DNA from: an uncultured Collinsella sp.
GTDB taxonomy: Bacteria; Actinomycetota; Coriobacteriia; Coriobacteriales; Coriobacteriaceae
DNA length: 22,535 nt
Reading direction: 5' to 3'
Assembly: GCA_900543505.1 (NCBI GenBank)
Contig: UQSB01000039.1
Coordinates: forward strand, 1-22,535
Within the stretch, counting starts at the first letter, position 1. Every line of letters starts with the position of its first letter. Below, piece after piece: positions 1 to 7,475 of this stretch. The notes below the pieces were generated by a model. The model ran no database searches and had not been told where the DNA came from. It worked only from the letters and a program-made list of their open reading frames with translations. Made by a program: the position numbers and the translations under genes.

Positions 1-31
1 TCTGATACTCCCCTATAAAAATGGCTATTTA

Positions 32-967
32 TCAACTGTTTGTTGTGACATAGCCTTGAAAAAGTTTGCAGGCATTTTCCCAGGCGGCTCGAGCGATTGC
101 TTCGGCGTCCTCGCCGGTACGATCGACGCGGTCGTTGACCAGCGTGTTTGCCGTGATGGAAATCATTGCAGGCTCGCACTCAAGACCGCGAATGGGCTCC
201 GGCGCCATATAGGGACAATCCGTCTCGAACAAAATACGGTCGAGCGGGGTTGCCGCGAATGCCTCGCGCACGTCGTCGTTGCGCTTAAAGGTAGCCGCGC
301 CGCCATAGGCGATGTAACAACCCAAATCCACAAAGCGCTCCATCGTGGCTCGGTCCTCGCCAAAGCAGTGCAATACGCAACCGGCCTGGGGCACGCCGAC
401 CTCGCGCAACACGTTGTAGGCGTCAACGTGCGAGGTGCGCTCCCCGTCCGTGTCCTCATGACGCAGATGCAGCTCTACCGGCACATTGCGGCGTACGGCA
501 ACGTCGAGTTGGCGTGCCATACAGTCGATCTGCACGTCGTGGGGCGCCGGCGCAATATCGTCGTCGTAATCCATGTGGTAGTCCAAACCGATCTCGCCGA
601 TGCCGACGCACAAAGGGTCATCGAGCGCGGCAACGACCTGTACGTGAATGTCGTCGGTATAATCCGGCGCGCCATAAGGGTGAACGCCAGCGAGATACTT
701 GATCTGTGGAATATCCTGCATCGGCAGAATCTCGCGCGTCAGCCAGTCGTTATAGTCCGCCACGCTGCGCTTATCGGCAATGGGATCGAAGACCGTCACC
801 AACAAGTCAATGCCCGCTTCCTTGGCACGCTCGAGCGTCTCGGGCACTTCCTTGCTCCAAAATGAAAGCAGGTGCGCATGCGTATCGGCAAGCGGTGCCA
901 GCGGCACCGGGCAGGCCACCGTTTTCTTCTTTTTGGTAAACGTCACGCGTTCGACATTAGGCGTCAT
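32..967 (-). CDS. tatD: TatD family metal-dependent DNase/hydrolase
   Basis: Predicted 311-residue TatD-type hydrolase, a TIM-barrel metal-dependent enzyme; family members have been linked to 3'-5' DNA/RNA trimming and D-aminoacyl-type hydrolysis. Metal-ligand motifs appear in the expected order: DTHAHL near residue 28, GEIGLDYH, ELHLRH, LHCFGE and FETDCPY. The start is the ATG at 967, preceded by AGGAG at a spacing of about 6; an in-frame ATG further upstream would lie deep inside rsmA and has no such site. The start overlaps the end of rsmA by 11 bases, so the two are probably translationally coupled. About 25 residues, with a KKKK stretch, precede the barrel, making the protein somewhat longer than a typical 260-residue TatD. 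Family is clear; the exact substrate is not. Confidence 0.93.
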   Translation of the reverse strand: MTPNVERVTFTKKKKTVACPVPLAPLADTHAHLLSFWSKEVPETLERAKEAGIDLLVTVFDPIADKRSVADYNDWLTREILPMQDIPQIKYLAGVHPYGAPDYTDDIHVQVVAALDDPLCVGIGEIGLDYHMDYDDDIAPAPHDVQIDCMARQLDVAVRRNVPVELHLRHEDTDGERTSHVDAYNVLREVGVPQAGCVLHCFGEDRATMERFVDLGCYIAYGGAATFKRNDDVREAFAATPLDRILFETDCPYMAPEPIRGLECEPAMISITANTLVNDRVDRTGEDAEAIARAAWENACKLFQGYVTTNS

Positions 968-1817
968 GGGAAAGCTCCTGAGCCAAGCGGACAAAGGCGG
1001 CGACGTCGAGCGTCTCGGCGCGCGTGGTAGGTGCGATACCGCAGGCCTCAAAGGCGGCGTCGAGCGCGTCCTTGGCAAAGCCATTGGCGCTCATGGAGTT
1101 GCGGATCGTCTTGCGGCGCTGAGCAAACGCGGCATCGATCACACGGGCCACAAACTCGCGGTCGATGCCCTCGGGTACCACGCCGTCAACGCGATCGATG
1201 CGCACTACGGCAGAATCCACATGCGGTGCCGGCATAAAGCAGCGCGGCGGCACCTCAAAGCGCCCCGTCACCTGCGCATACAGGCCGAGCTTTGCTGTAT
1301 AGCCGCCATAGGTCTTGTTGCCCGGCGTTGCGGCAATGCGATCGGCAACCTCCTTTTGCACCATGACGACGGCGCGCTTGAGCGCGGGCATCGTCTGGAA
1401 GAACTGAAGGATGATCGTCGCCGCCACGTTATAAGGCAGATTCGCGACAAACACCGTCGGCTCACCGCCCGCAGCCTGCTCAATCTGTTCCGGGCCCACC
1501 TTGAGCGCATCGCCCATGATAAAGCGGAAGTTGGCATAGTCGGTGGCATGGGCGTCAAGCACCGGCTCAAGCTCGGAATCGGCCTCAATCGACGTGACGC
1601 ACGCCGCCTCCTGCAGCAAGGCCAACGTCAGCGTGCCGCAACCCGGGCCGACCTCGAGCACGCGCTCATCGCCCGCAAGCTCAGCGAGCTCACAGATACG
1701 TTCGATCACATGGTTGTCGATCAGGAAGTTTTGGCCCAGGCGATGCTTGGTCGCAAGGCCAAACTCCTCTAGCAGCTCCCTTGTTGCCGTGGGGTTTGCC
1801 AAAGGCGAAGTTGTCAT
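957..1817 (-). CDS. rsmA: 16S rRNA (adenine(1518)-N6/adenine(1519)-N6)-dimethyltransferase
   Basis: A 286-residue KsgA/RsmA enzyme, which dimethylates two adjacent adenosines in the 3' terminal hairpin of 16S rRNA using S-adenosylmethionine during late small-subunit assembly. Visible motifs: the N-terminal KHRLGQNFL segment (about residues 24-32), the SAM-binding motif EVGPGCGTLT (55-64), the acidic IEAD of motif II and the catalytic NLPYN (126-130). Length and motif order match the family. The ATG at 1817 is preceded by AAGGAGG at a spacing of 5. It lies downstream of metG, separated by a hairpin terminator, and overlaps tatD by 11 bases. The rsmA-tatD pairing next to metG is common in Gram-positive genomes. 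Confidence 0.97.
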   Translation of the reverse strand: MTTSPLANPTATRELLEEFGLATKHRLGQNFLIDNHVIERICELAELAGDERVLEVGPGCGTLTLALLQEAACVTSIEADSELEPVLDAHATDYANFRFIMGDALKVGPEQIEQAAGGEPTVFVANLPYNVAATIILQFFQTMPALKRAVVMVQKEVADRIAATPGNKTYGGYTAKLGLYAQVTGRFEVPPRCFMPAPHVDSAVVRIDRVDGVVPEGIDREFVARVIDAAFAQRRKTIRNSMSANGFAKDALDAAFEACGIAPTTRAETLDVAAFVRLAQELSHDA

Positions 1818-1850
1818 AGTTGCCTCCTTAGCATGATGGCGGCGTCTTGA

Positions 1851-1885
1851 AACGAAAGGGCATGGACCGTTGCGGCCATGCCCTT
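1851..1885 (-). terminator. Rho-independent terminator after metG
   Basis: Perfect 10-base-pair stem, AAGGGCATGG paired with CCATGCCCTT (1856-1865 with 1876-1885), with a further CCG/CGG pairing inside the loop. Read on the minus strand it is followed by a T-rich tail, TTTCGTTT. It sits in the 107-base gap between the metG stop and the rsmA start. The tail is interrupted, so termination may be partial and allow read-through into rsmA-tatD. Confidence 0.6.
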
Positions 1886-1924
1886 ACATCTAAACAGCAA
1901 ATTGCCGATATGGCGCGCGGCGTC

Positions 1925-3526
1925 TTAGCCCAGACGCGGGAACAGCGGCTCACCCTTCTCGACGGGCTGACCACCGGCAAGCAGGCCCCAAGCGCAAATG
2001 CCCTTGAGGTCGTCGGTCGCGGCCTCGTTCTCGCAGGACAGGCGGCGCAGGGCCTCGGCAGAGGTCTGAGGCATGAGCGGCATCAGCAGGTGAGCGGCAA
2101 TGCGGATGGCCTCGAGCAGGTTGTAGATCACAAACGCCAGCTCGTCAGCCTTGGCCTCGTCCTTGGCAAGTGCCCAGGGCTCGGAGTCCTCGATGTAGTG
2201 GTTGGCGGCGTGGATGAGCTCCATGACCTCATCCTTGGCTCCGCCGTAATCGAGCACGTCCATCTTGGCCATGTAGCGGTCGACCAGGCCATCGGCGATC
2301 TTTGCCAGCGGGTTGTCGAACGCATCGAACGATGCGGGCTTGGCGGGCGCGCAGCCGTCAAAGTACTTTGCGCTCATGTTGAGCGAGCGCGAAATGAGGT
2401 TGCCCCAGCTGTTGGCCAGATCGGCGTTGTAGACCTGCTCCATACGATCGAAGCTGATGGCGCCGTCGGTGCCGGGGACCACGTCGGTCATAAAGTAATA
2501 GCGGTAGCCCTCGACGCCCAGCATGTCGATAACGTCCTGCGGAGCGATGGCGTTGCCGCGGCTCTTGGACATCTTCTCGGCCTTACCGGTCTCGGCATTG
2601 CGCACGGTCAGGAAGCCGTGGGCAAAGACGTGCTCGGGCAGGGCCTCGCCGATGGCCATGAGCATCGCGGGCCAAATGACGCAGTGGAAGCGGATGATGT
2701 CCTTACCCACGATGTGGAACTGCGCGGGCCAGCGATAGGCCAGCTCGGCACGGGCCTCGTCGGTGTCGACACCGTAGCCGACGGCCGTCATATAGTTGAG
2801 CAACGCATCGAACCACACGTAGGTCACGTGACCCTCGTCAAACGGGACCTGAATGCCCCAGTCAAAGCTCGTACGGCTCACGGAAAGGTCGTTAAGGCCG
2901 CCCTCGACAAAGCTGCGTACCTCGTTCATACGGAACGCAGGCTCGACAAAGTCGGGGTGCTCGTCATAGAGCTTGAGCAGCTTGTCCTGGAAGGCGGAAA
3001 GCTTAAAGAAGTAGGACTCCTCCTGCACGCGCTCAAGCGGACGGTGGCAGTCGGGGCACAGGTGCTGGCCGACGCTGCCGTACTCCTCGTCGCCCTTCTG
3101 GACCTGCGTATCAGTGAAGTAGGTCTCGTCAGGCACGCAATACCAACCGTCGTAGCTGCCCTTATACAGATAGCCGGACTCCTTCATGCGCTCCCACAGG
3201 TACTGCACGGCATGATGCTGGCGCGGCTCGGTGGTGCGGATGAAGTCGTCGTTGGAGATCTCGAGCTTGCTCCAAAGCTCCTTGAAGTGCGGGGCCTGGC
3301 TATCGGTCCACTCCTGCGGCGTCATGCCATGCTTGGCTGCGGCCTCGGCGACCTTCTCGCCATGCTCGTCCATGCCGGTCAGGAACTTGACGTTATAGCC
3401 GGCGGAACGGCGATAGCGAGCCTGAACGTCGGCGATGATGGTGGAATAAGCCGTGCCCAGGTGCGGATCGGCGTTGACGTAGTAGATGGGCGTCGTGATA
3501 AAGAACGAAGGCTTGCTTTGATCCAT
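1925..3526 (-). CDS. metG: Methionine--tRNA ligase
   Basis: A 533-residue class I methionyl-tRNA synthetase that charges tRNA-Met in the cytoplasm. The HIGH-type signature is HLGT (22-25) and the KMSKS loop is present at 318-322. The connective-peptide knuckle region has a Cys at 130 followed by VPDET rather than a second Cys, then CPDC at 157-160, so the zinc site is reduced compared with four-Cys enzymes. The protein ends after the anticodon-binding helical domain and lacks the C-terminal tRNA-binding (Trbp111-like) extension of longer family members. The ATG at 3526 has GGAGG at a spacing of about 8. It follows rsmI by 69 bases, is likely co-transcribed with it, and a weak internal promoter may lie in that gap. 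Confidence 0.97.
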   Translation of the reverse strand: MDQSKPSFFITTPIYYVNADPHLGTAYSTIIADVQARYRRSAGYNVKFLTGMDEHGEKVAEAAAKHGMTPQEWTDSQAPHFKELWSKLEISNDDFIRTTEPRQHHAVQYLWERMKESGYLYKGSYDGWYCVPDETYFTDTQVQKGDEEYGSVGQHLCPDCHRPLERVQEESYFFKLSAFQDKLLKLYDEHPDFVEPAFRMNEVRSFVEGGLNDLSVSRTSFDWGIQVPFDEGHVTYVWFDALLNYMTAVGYGVDTDEARAELAYRWPAQFHIVGKDIIRFHCVIWPAMLMAIGEALPEHVFAHGFLTVRNAETGKAEKMSKSRGNAIAPQDVIDMLGVEGYRYYFMTDVVPGTDGAISFDRMEQVYNADLANSWGNLISRSLNMSAKYFDGCAPAKPASFDAFDNPLAKIADGLVDRYMAKMDVLDYGGAKDEVMELIHAANHYIEDSEPWALAKDEAKADELAFVIYNLLEAIRIAAHLLMPLMPQTSAEALRRLSCENEAATDDLKGICAWGLLAGGQPVEKGEPLFPRLG

Positions 3527-3565
3527 GGGGTTTGTCCTCCAGAAAAACGTTGCATACAGAGGATG

Positions 3566-3571
3566 ATTCTA
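3566..3571 (-). promoter_or_regulatory. Possible internal -10 element ahead of metG
   Basis: On the minus strand TAGAAT, five of six matches to TATAAT, lies about 40 bases upstream of the metG start in the short rsmI-metG gap. No good -35 hexamer is seen at 16-18 bases; a GGATATCC palindrome (3583-3590) lies just upstream. Weak support. Confidence 0.3.
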
Positions 3572-3595
3572 GCGCAAGGGCTGGATATCCTCCAT

Positions 3596-4474
3596 CTATT
3601 GCATATCGAGCACCATGGCATAGACATCGCGCTTGCGGCGCGAATACTTCTGAGACAGGCGCTTGGCCACCGCAGACGCGGGCTCCCCCTCCTCGAGCGC
3701 GGCGCGGATATCCTCGCGCAGGGCCTCGTCGGGATCCGCTGCCGTGGCGCCGACCGGCACGATACCGGCCTCCTCATCCTCGCTCGGCGGCGCGATGACC
3801 AGCGCGATCTCGCCCTTTACCTCGCCGCGAGCGCGCAGTTCCTCGGCAAGCTGGGCAGCGAGCCCGCGCAAGACCTCCTCGTGCAGCTTGGTGAGTTCGC
3901 GGCAGACGGCAACCTCACGCTGGGGAAAGACCTCCGCCACGGCCTCGAGCGTCGCCACGATGCGATGTGGAGACTCGTAGAAGATGAGTGCGCCGGGCAC
4001 CACGGCAAGGCGCTGCAAACGGCGCACACGGTCGCCGTGCTTTCGGCCCAAAAAGCCCTCGAAGAAAAAATGCTCGCAGGGAATGCCGGACGAAACAAGC
4101 GCCGTGACGCAAGCAGAGGGCCCGGGAATAACTTCGACGGGTACATCGGCCTCACGCGCCGCCTCGACCAGCGCCTGGCCGGGATCGGACACGCTCGGCA
4201 TGCCGGCGTCCGAGGCAAAGGCGAGGGTCTCCCCCGCCAGCAGACGGTCGACCAGGCCGGCAGCGCGGCTAGCGATCACATTCTCGTCGCAACGGACAAG
4301 CGGCTTGGAAATGCCCAGGTGCATCAGCAGCTTTGACGTCACACGCGTGTCTTCGCAGCAAATGGCATCGGCGGCGGCAAAGGCCTCGCCAACGCGCGGG
4401 GACAGGTCGCCTAGGTTGCCGATGGGCGTGCCGACCACATAGAGTTTGCCCGTATGGGCGCTGTTTTGCGTCAT
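3596..4474 (-). CDS. rsmI: 16S rRNA (cytidine(1402)-2'-O)-methyltransferase
   Basis: A 292-residue RsmI of the tetrapyrrole-methylase fold, which 2'-O-methylates C1402 in the 16S rRNA decoding centre with S-adenosylmethionine. Signature motifs are present: VGTPIGNLGDLSPR near the N-terminus, CCEDTR, ASDAGMPSVSDPG, VIPGPSA, FFEGFLGRK and FYESPHR. The C-terminal basic segment with SQKYSRRKRDVY matches the family. Length is typical. The ATG at 4474 is only 6 bases past the stop of the upstream GH5-like gene; its ribosome binding site is weak (AGG within ATAGGTTG), which suggests translation depends partly on coupling to the gene ahead. Confidence 0.96.
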   Translation of the reverse strand: MTQNSAHTGKLYVVGTPIGNLGDLSPRVGEAFAAADAICCEDTRVTSKLLMHLGISKPLVRCDENVIASRAAGLVDRLLAGETLAFASDAGMPSVSDPGQALVEAAREADVPVEVIPGPSACVTALVSSGIPCEHFFFEGFLGRKHGDRVRRLQRLAVVPGALIFYESPHRIVATLEAVAEVFPQREVAVCRELTKLHEEVLRGLAAQLAEELRARGEVKGEIALVIAPPSEDEEAGIVPVGATAADPDEALREDIRAALEEGEPASAVAKRLSQKYSRRKRDVYAMVLDMQ

Positions 4475-4480
4475 ATCAAC

Positions 4481-5542
4481 CTATTCAATCATGCCGCGCT
4501 CGAGCGTACCGAGCGCCGCGCGGGCGTCCCATGCTGCAATGCGCTTCTCGGTCTTCCACGTTTGGAAGAACCAACCGGCAGCCGGCGCAAACGAAGCCAG
4601 CTGGTTGGCGATAAACACGCGCTCGTAGGCATTGCGGCCCTCGGGCGTAACCGACGAGTTGGCAAAGATCGCCGCGCCCGACCATTCGCCCACCAGCACG
4701 GGGAACCCAGTCGAAATCGCCTCTTTGAGCTCGCGCTTGTTACGCGAAATCGCCGTCGTCAGCCCGCGAGGGCTCGTGATGTCGAGCGCATACTCGTCGC
4801 GGTAATGGTACAGGTGAAGGTCCATGTAGACGTTCTTGTACTTGGCGCCGCGCATAAAATGCTTCCACTCGCTGGGATGCCCCGACGACGAGAAGACGAC
4901 GATCTTATCCTCGGGCATATACGAACGGACGAGCTCGTAGGCATCGCGATAGAAATTGCGCAGGTAGTGAGCAGGAATGCCATCCGTCATGGTGAAGAGG
5001 CTCTTGCGAACGCTCATCTGCGGCGTGTCCAGCAGCTCAATGCCCAGCAGGCTCTCGGCCTCGCCATAGCGATCGGCCAAGCGCTCGAGCACGTCGAGTG
5101 CGACATGACGGCCGTTGGTGGACGAATGCCACTCGGCGACAGCCTCCGGCGTGGTGGGCGAATCGTTGGAATCGCCCTGGCCACCGGGCACGGTTGCCAG
5201 ATCGAGCAGCACGCGGATGTCGTACTTGGCAGCCCACTCAATTGCGCGGTCGATGTAATCGACAACCGATATGTAGGAGGCATCGGACTCCTGTGAGCCA
5301 AAGGCATACCAGGGCACCGGCAGACGCACGGCATTGAGACCGATCTGCGCCATGCGGCGAAAATCGTCCTCGCTCACAAACGTCTCGTAATGGCGGCGCA
5401 TGCGCTCGTTATAGGCGGCGGTACCCATGGCCTCCTGTAGCTCAGCCGCGTTGGATGCACCGGTCGCCGCGTACAGCGACGGGGTCACCCAAGGCTCGGG
5501 AATAAACCAGCCAGAGAGATTAACGCCGAGTATCCTCTCCAT
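4481..5542 (-). CDS. Glycoside hydrolase family 5-like protein with altered active site
   Basis: A 353-residue protein with the fold signature of GH5 exo-1,3-beta-glucanase-like (BglC) enzymes: GVNLSGWFIPEPW near the N-terminus, RLPVPW (73-78), GIELL (167-171), DLHLYHY (241-247) and VLVGEWSGA with the nucleophile Glu at 286. The usual NEP acid/base motif after GIELL is DTP here (172-174), so Thr occupies the catalytic Glu position; the conserved DLHGAPG segment is DLATVPG (114-120), losing its His. No signal peptide is seen, so the protein looks cytoplasmic. The ATG at 5542 is preceded by AAGGGGG; in-frame starts farther upstream would place low-complexity, unrelated sequence before the conserved domain. 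It sits 6 bases ahead of rsmI. A binding or scaffold role, or altered chemistry, is possible; activity should not be assumed. Confidence 0.85.
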   Translation of the reverse strand: MERILGVNLSGWFIPEPWVTPSLYAATGASNAAELQEAMGTAAYNERMRRHYETFVSEDDFRRMAQIGLNAVRLPVPWYAFGSQESDASYISVVDYIDRAIEWAAKYDIRVLLDLATVPGGQGDSNDSPTTPEAVAEWHSSTNGRHVALDVLERLADRYGEAESLLGIELLDTPQMSVRKSLFTMTDGIPAHYLRNFYRDAYELVRSYMPEDKIVVFSSSGHPSEWKHFMRGAKYKNVYMDLHLYHYRDEYALDITSPRGLTTAISRNKRELKEAISTGFPVLVGEWSGAAIFANSSVTPEGRNAYERVFIANQLASFAPAAGWFFQTWKTEKRIAAWDARAALGTLERGMIE

Positions 5543-5608
5543 CACTGCCCCCTTCGGATCATGCAGGTCGAGCCCGCATCGTATTGCGTAGGATAAGTAT
5601 CGTTTTGA

Positions 5609-5614
5609 GTATAC
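5609..5614 (-). promoter_or_regulatory. Candidate -10 element for the GH5-rsmI transcript
   Basis: TATACT on the minus strand, 66 bases before the GH5 start. No convincing -35 hexamer stands 16-18 bases away. The rest of the interval 5543-5795 (about 250 bases) shows no gene I can support. Confidence 0.35.
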
Positions 5615-5795
5615 CCGCGTGTGCGGACAGGCGACCGAACGGTCTGCAAAGTGACGCGAAAGTGGGAGGAATGTCTGGGGCGGGCGGGCTCGGAATGGTG
5701 CGACGAGGTGTGTACGCGCGCCGGAGGCAGGCACCGGAAAGTGTGTCCCGTTCTGAGCCCTTATTCTGGGACGCAGTTTCCGCAGAACCCTACAT

Positions 5796-5825
5796 AAAAG
5801 AAAAGGACCCCTTTGCAGAGGTCCT
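5796..5825 (-). terminator. Rho-independent terminator of tRNA-Phe
   Basis: Eight-pair stem on the minus strand, AGGACCTC with GGGGTCCT (one G-U pair), loop TGCAAA, followed at once by TTTTCTTTTA. It starts 13 bases past the tRNA 3' end. Confidence 0.88.
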
Positions 5826-5838
5826 AGTCAATTCAAGG

Positions 5839-5911
<73 letters not shown>

Positions 5912-5922
5912 ATTTGAGGTGT

Positions 5923-5937
5923 GCCTTGTTTCAAGGC
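5923..5937 (-). other. Short perfect hairpin in the tRNA-Phe leader
   Basis: GCCTTG-AAA-CAAGGC, a six-pair stem with a three-base loop, placed just after the predicted transcription start and 11 bases before the mature tRNA 5' end. It may be part of the primary transcript removed by RNase P. Confidence 0.45.
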
Positions 5938-5943
5938 TTGATT

Positions 5944-5971
5944 AGTATAACCAAGGACGCGTTCCGGTCAA
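5944..5971 (-). promoter_or_regulatory. Promoter of tRNA-Phe
   Basis: On the minus strand TTGACC (5966-5971) and TATACT (5944-5949) are separated by 16 bases. An A/T-rich tract with runs of A and T (about 5979-5996) lies upstream of the -35 and resembles an UP element. The spacing to the tRNA fits a stable-RNA promoter. Confidence 0.75.
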
Positions 5972-6034
5972 CTGAGAATTTCAAAAAAGTTTTTGAGCAC
6001 AGCCTCGGTTCTATAAATCGGCACGTCAGAGGCA

Positions 6035-6319
6035 TCAGCCGGCAGCAAGAAGTTTTTCGCTCAGAGCCGCACGGGCAAACTCACTTGGCGTCATCCCCTC
6101 GGCAGCCGCCCGTCGACGAATGGCCTCCTTCATTCCCAGAGGAATCTTGACCGACAGCGTTGCCGTCCCCTCACCTGAGAGTGGGGGCCGTCCATGCACG
6201 ATCCCACCAACGGTGTGTTCGCCATCCGGAAACTCTCCGCGCTCGTACGACTCGCACCACGCGTCAATCATTTCATCCGTTACAACCTGACCATTAGCGG
6301 CCGTATACGTCTTGCCCAT
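6035..6319 (-). CDS. Ribbon-helix-helix antitoxin-like protein
   Basis: A 94-residue protein. The C-terminal half, ATLSVKIPLGMKEAIRRR followed by a helix with TPSEFARAALSEKLL, has the beta-helix-helix pattern of CopG/Arc-type DNA-binding antitoxins. The N-terminal half (TDEMIDAWCESYERGEFPDG) is acidic and would be the part that contacts a toxin. Two consecutive ATG codons are available; the second (6319) has the better distance from AAAGGGG. When the neighbouring toxin frame is restored its TGA overlaps this start (TGATG), the usual toxin-first arrangement of BrnT/BrnA-like pairs. The family assignment is inference; the DNA-binding fold is fairly clear. The gene itself is intact. Confidence 0.72.
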   Translation of the reverse strand: MGKTYTAANGQVVTDEMIDAWCESYERGEFPDGEHTVGGIVHGRPPLSGEGTATLSVKIPLGMKEAIRRRAAAEGMTPSEFARAALSEKLLAAG

Positions 6320-6584
6320 CATCGACCCCTTTGCCGAGCCCGTTCAATCTCCTGCCAAAATTTCTTCTGGACTGGAGACAAGGCATGAATGATAAGCCCC
6401 CACGGACAAGCTCAACCGCGACAAGCTCCACGCTTCGTCCGTCTGGGAGCCATCCAATCGCAAGCCATCTCGGCGGCTCGTCCTTCGGCTCGCGACGAAT
6501 GCACTCAGTAACCGCAAGCCAAGCGCTAAGCACCTGCTTTTCCGTCAGGTGCTTTTTAGCGTTGGGATGGATCTCAACATCCAT
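6319..6584 (-). pseudogene. Frameshifted BrnT-like toxin gene
   Basis: The reading frame opens MDVEIHPNAKKHL at the ATG 6584, with GGAGGAG at a spacing of 7. It continues through AWLAVTECIRR, PPRWLAIGWLPDGRSVELV and AVELVRGG, a pattern like small BrnT-type or related toxins. At a run of five G (6397-6401 on the plus strand as C5) the frame leaves this pattern and runs on to a stop at 6294 as low-quality sequence. Adding one G gives GLIIHALSPVQKKFWQEIER and ends at a TGA (6319-6321) overlapping the antitoxin start. The restored product would be 88 residues, a normal size. A sequencing error, phase variation or programmed frameshift could give the same picture. Toxin function is inferred from fold-like pattern and gene order. 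Confidence 0.68.
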
Positions 6585-6609
6585 GCATCTTCTCCTCCAT
6601 CTTACCCAA

Positions 6610-6624
6610 TTTCGTATGACGAAA
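6610..6624. promoter_or_regulatory. Candidate autoregulatory operator of the toxin-antitoxin pair
   Basis: Perfect inverted repeat TTTCGT-ATG-ACGAAA 26 bases upstream of the toxin start. On the minus strand it overlaps a possible -10 (TACGAA), 17 bases from a TTGGCG. Ribbon-helix-helix antitoxins commonly repress through short inverted repeats in this place. The assignment is by position only. Confidence 0.35.
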
Positions 6625-6642
6625 GTCCGCTGTCGCCAATTC

Positions 6643-7002
6643 TTAAGCCGGCACGCGTTGGAGAGCAGGGGTCGAAACAATGATTGAAGGACGCTCTAGT
6701 ACGGCCCAGGCGCCGGGGCAGGAGCACATACGCCAGGGACGTACGTTTTCGTAGCATACGAGGACATAGCCACGTGCATCGATAAAGGCGATATCGATGG
6801 GATAGGCCATAAAACACGTATGGACCGAAGAGCAGCGTGGAAATGCCATGACGAGCGGCAGACCGTTGGCGGCAACCGGACACCGTCCCAGCATGCCGCG
6901 CAGGCGCACGGCAAACGACTCCGCCACCGCAAACTCGGCCGGCGTCCAGCCCAGCCTATTGAGTGCCCGCGCGTAGGCGATGTAGGACGAGACCGCGGTC
7001 AC
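6643..7002 (-). CDS. DUF192 family protein, last gene of the Tad operon
   Basis: About 119 residues with the DUF192 (COG1430) pattern: LRGMLGR, then a hydrophobic strand LPLVMAF, then YPIDIAFIDARGYVLVCYENVRPW, and CPGAWAVLE near the end. The biochemical role of this family is not established. I chose the GTG at 7002, which overlaps the TGA of the upstream TadE-like gene as GTGA and has GGGGGTGG upstream; an ATG at 7023 would extend it by seven residues. No signal peptide is visible with either start, although many DUF192 proteins are exported. Position at the end of the pilus operon suggests a role linked to the Tad system, which is inference. Confidence 0.8.
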   Translation of the reverse strand: MTAVSSYIAYARALNRLGWTPAEFAVAESFAVRLRGMLGRCPVAANGLPLVMAFPRCSSVHTCFMAYPIDIAFIDARGYVLVCYENVRPWRMCSCPGAWAVLERPSIIVSTPALQRVPA

Positions 7003-7475
7003 ATGACCACCCCCGGACGCCATGGATCGACCGTCACCGCGCGCTCGTGCGACAACGTTGTCGGCGCCCCCAGCGGAACGCCAGCGATGCTGAGAGAAGT
7101 CGGCCACGGCTCATAGTGCATGGTGCAGGTATAGGTCCTAAACGTACCGGATAGGGAGAGCAGGCCACCATCCGATGCCTCCGCGCCTTGCTCGCTCGAC
7201 ACTTCGATCTGCAAGTCATAGCCTTCCATGGCATTCAGAATTTGAGTCCGGACCGTCGCCGAGGCATCGACAGAGCTTTCGTCGCCCTCCCCGCTCGGCG
7301 CCACGGCGTGCGCCAACACGATGTCGGGCACCACGCGGTCGAAGCGCGCGACAGCGCTGGCATAGATCATGACGTTGTATACGATGAGTGCCAGCACCAG
7401 CAAAACGGGCGTAACCACTGCTATCTCCACCGTCGCTTGGGCGCGCTCCTCGCGCAGACGCATGCGGATACTCAT
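6999..7475 (-). CDS. TadE-like pseudopilin
   Basis: A 158-residue protein with a short basic N-terminus (MSIRMRLREER), the segment AQATVEIAVV and a single hydrophobic helix (about residues 17-37), then an extracytoplasmic domain with two Cys-free beta-rich stretches. This is the layout of TadE/TadF minor pilins: cleavage between A and Q would put Glu at +5 of the mature protein. The ATG at 7475 overlaps the TAA of the large upstream gene (TAATG), so it is probably translated by reinitiation; its own ribosome binding site is weak. The stop overlaps the DUF192 GTG start. Family call rests on the N-terminal pattern; the C-terminal domain is not recognised. Confidence 0.8.
   Translation of the reverse strand: MSIRMRLREERAQATVEIAVVTPVLLVLALIVYNVMIYASAVARFDRVVPDIVLAHAVAPSGEGDESSVDASATVRTQILNAMEGYDLQIEVSSEQGAEASDGGLLSLSGTFRTYTCTMHYEPWPTSLSIAGVPLGAPTTLSHERAVTVDPWRPGVVM

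Noticed and set aside
56..865. 269-codon open frame on the plus strand opposite tatD
   Set aside because: Shadow; the minus strand carries the TatD metal-binding motifs in order.
1847..4336. 829-codon open frame on the plus strand opposite metG and rsmI
   Set aside because: It mirrors two well-defined genes on the other strand, has no recognisable motif, and arises from strong third-position GC bias.
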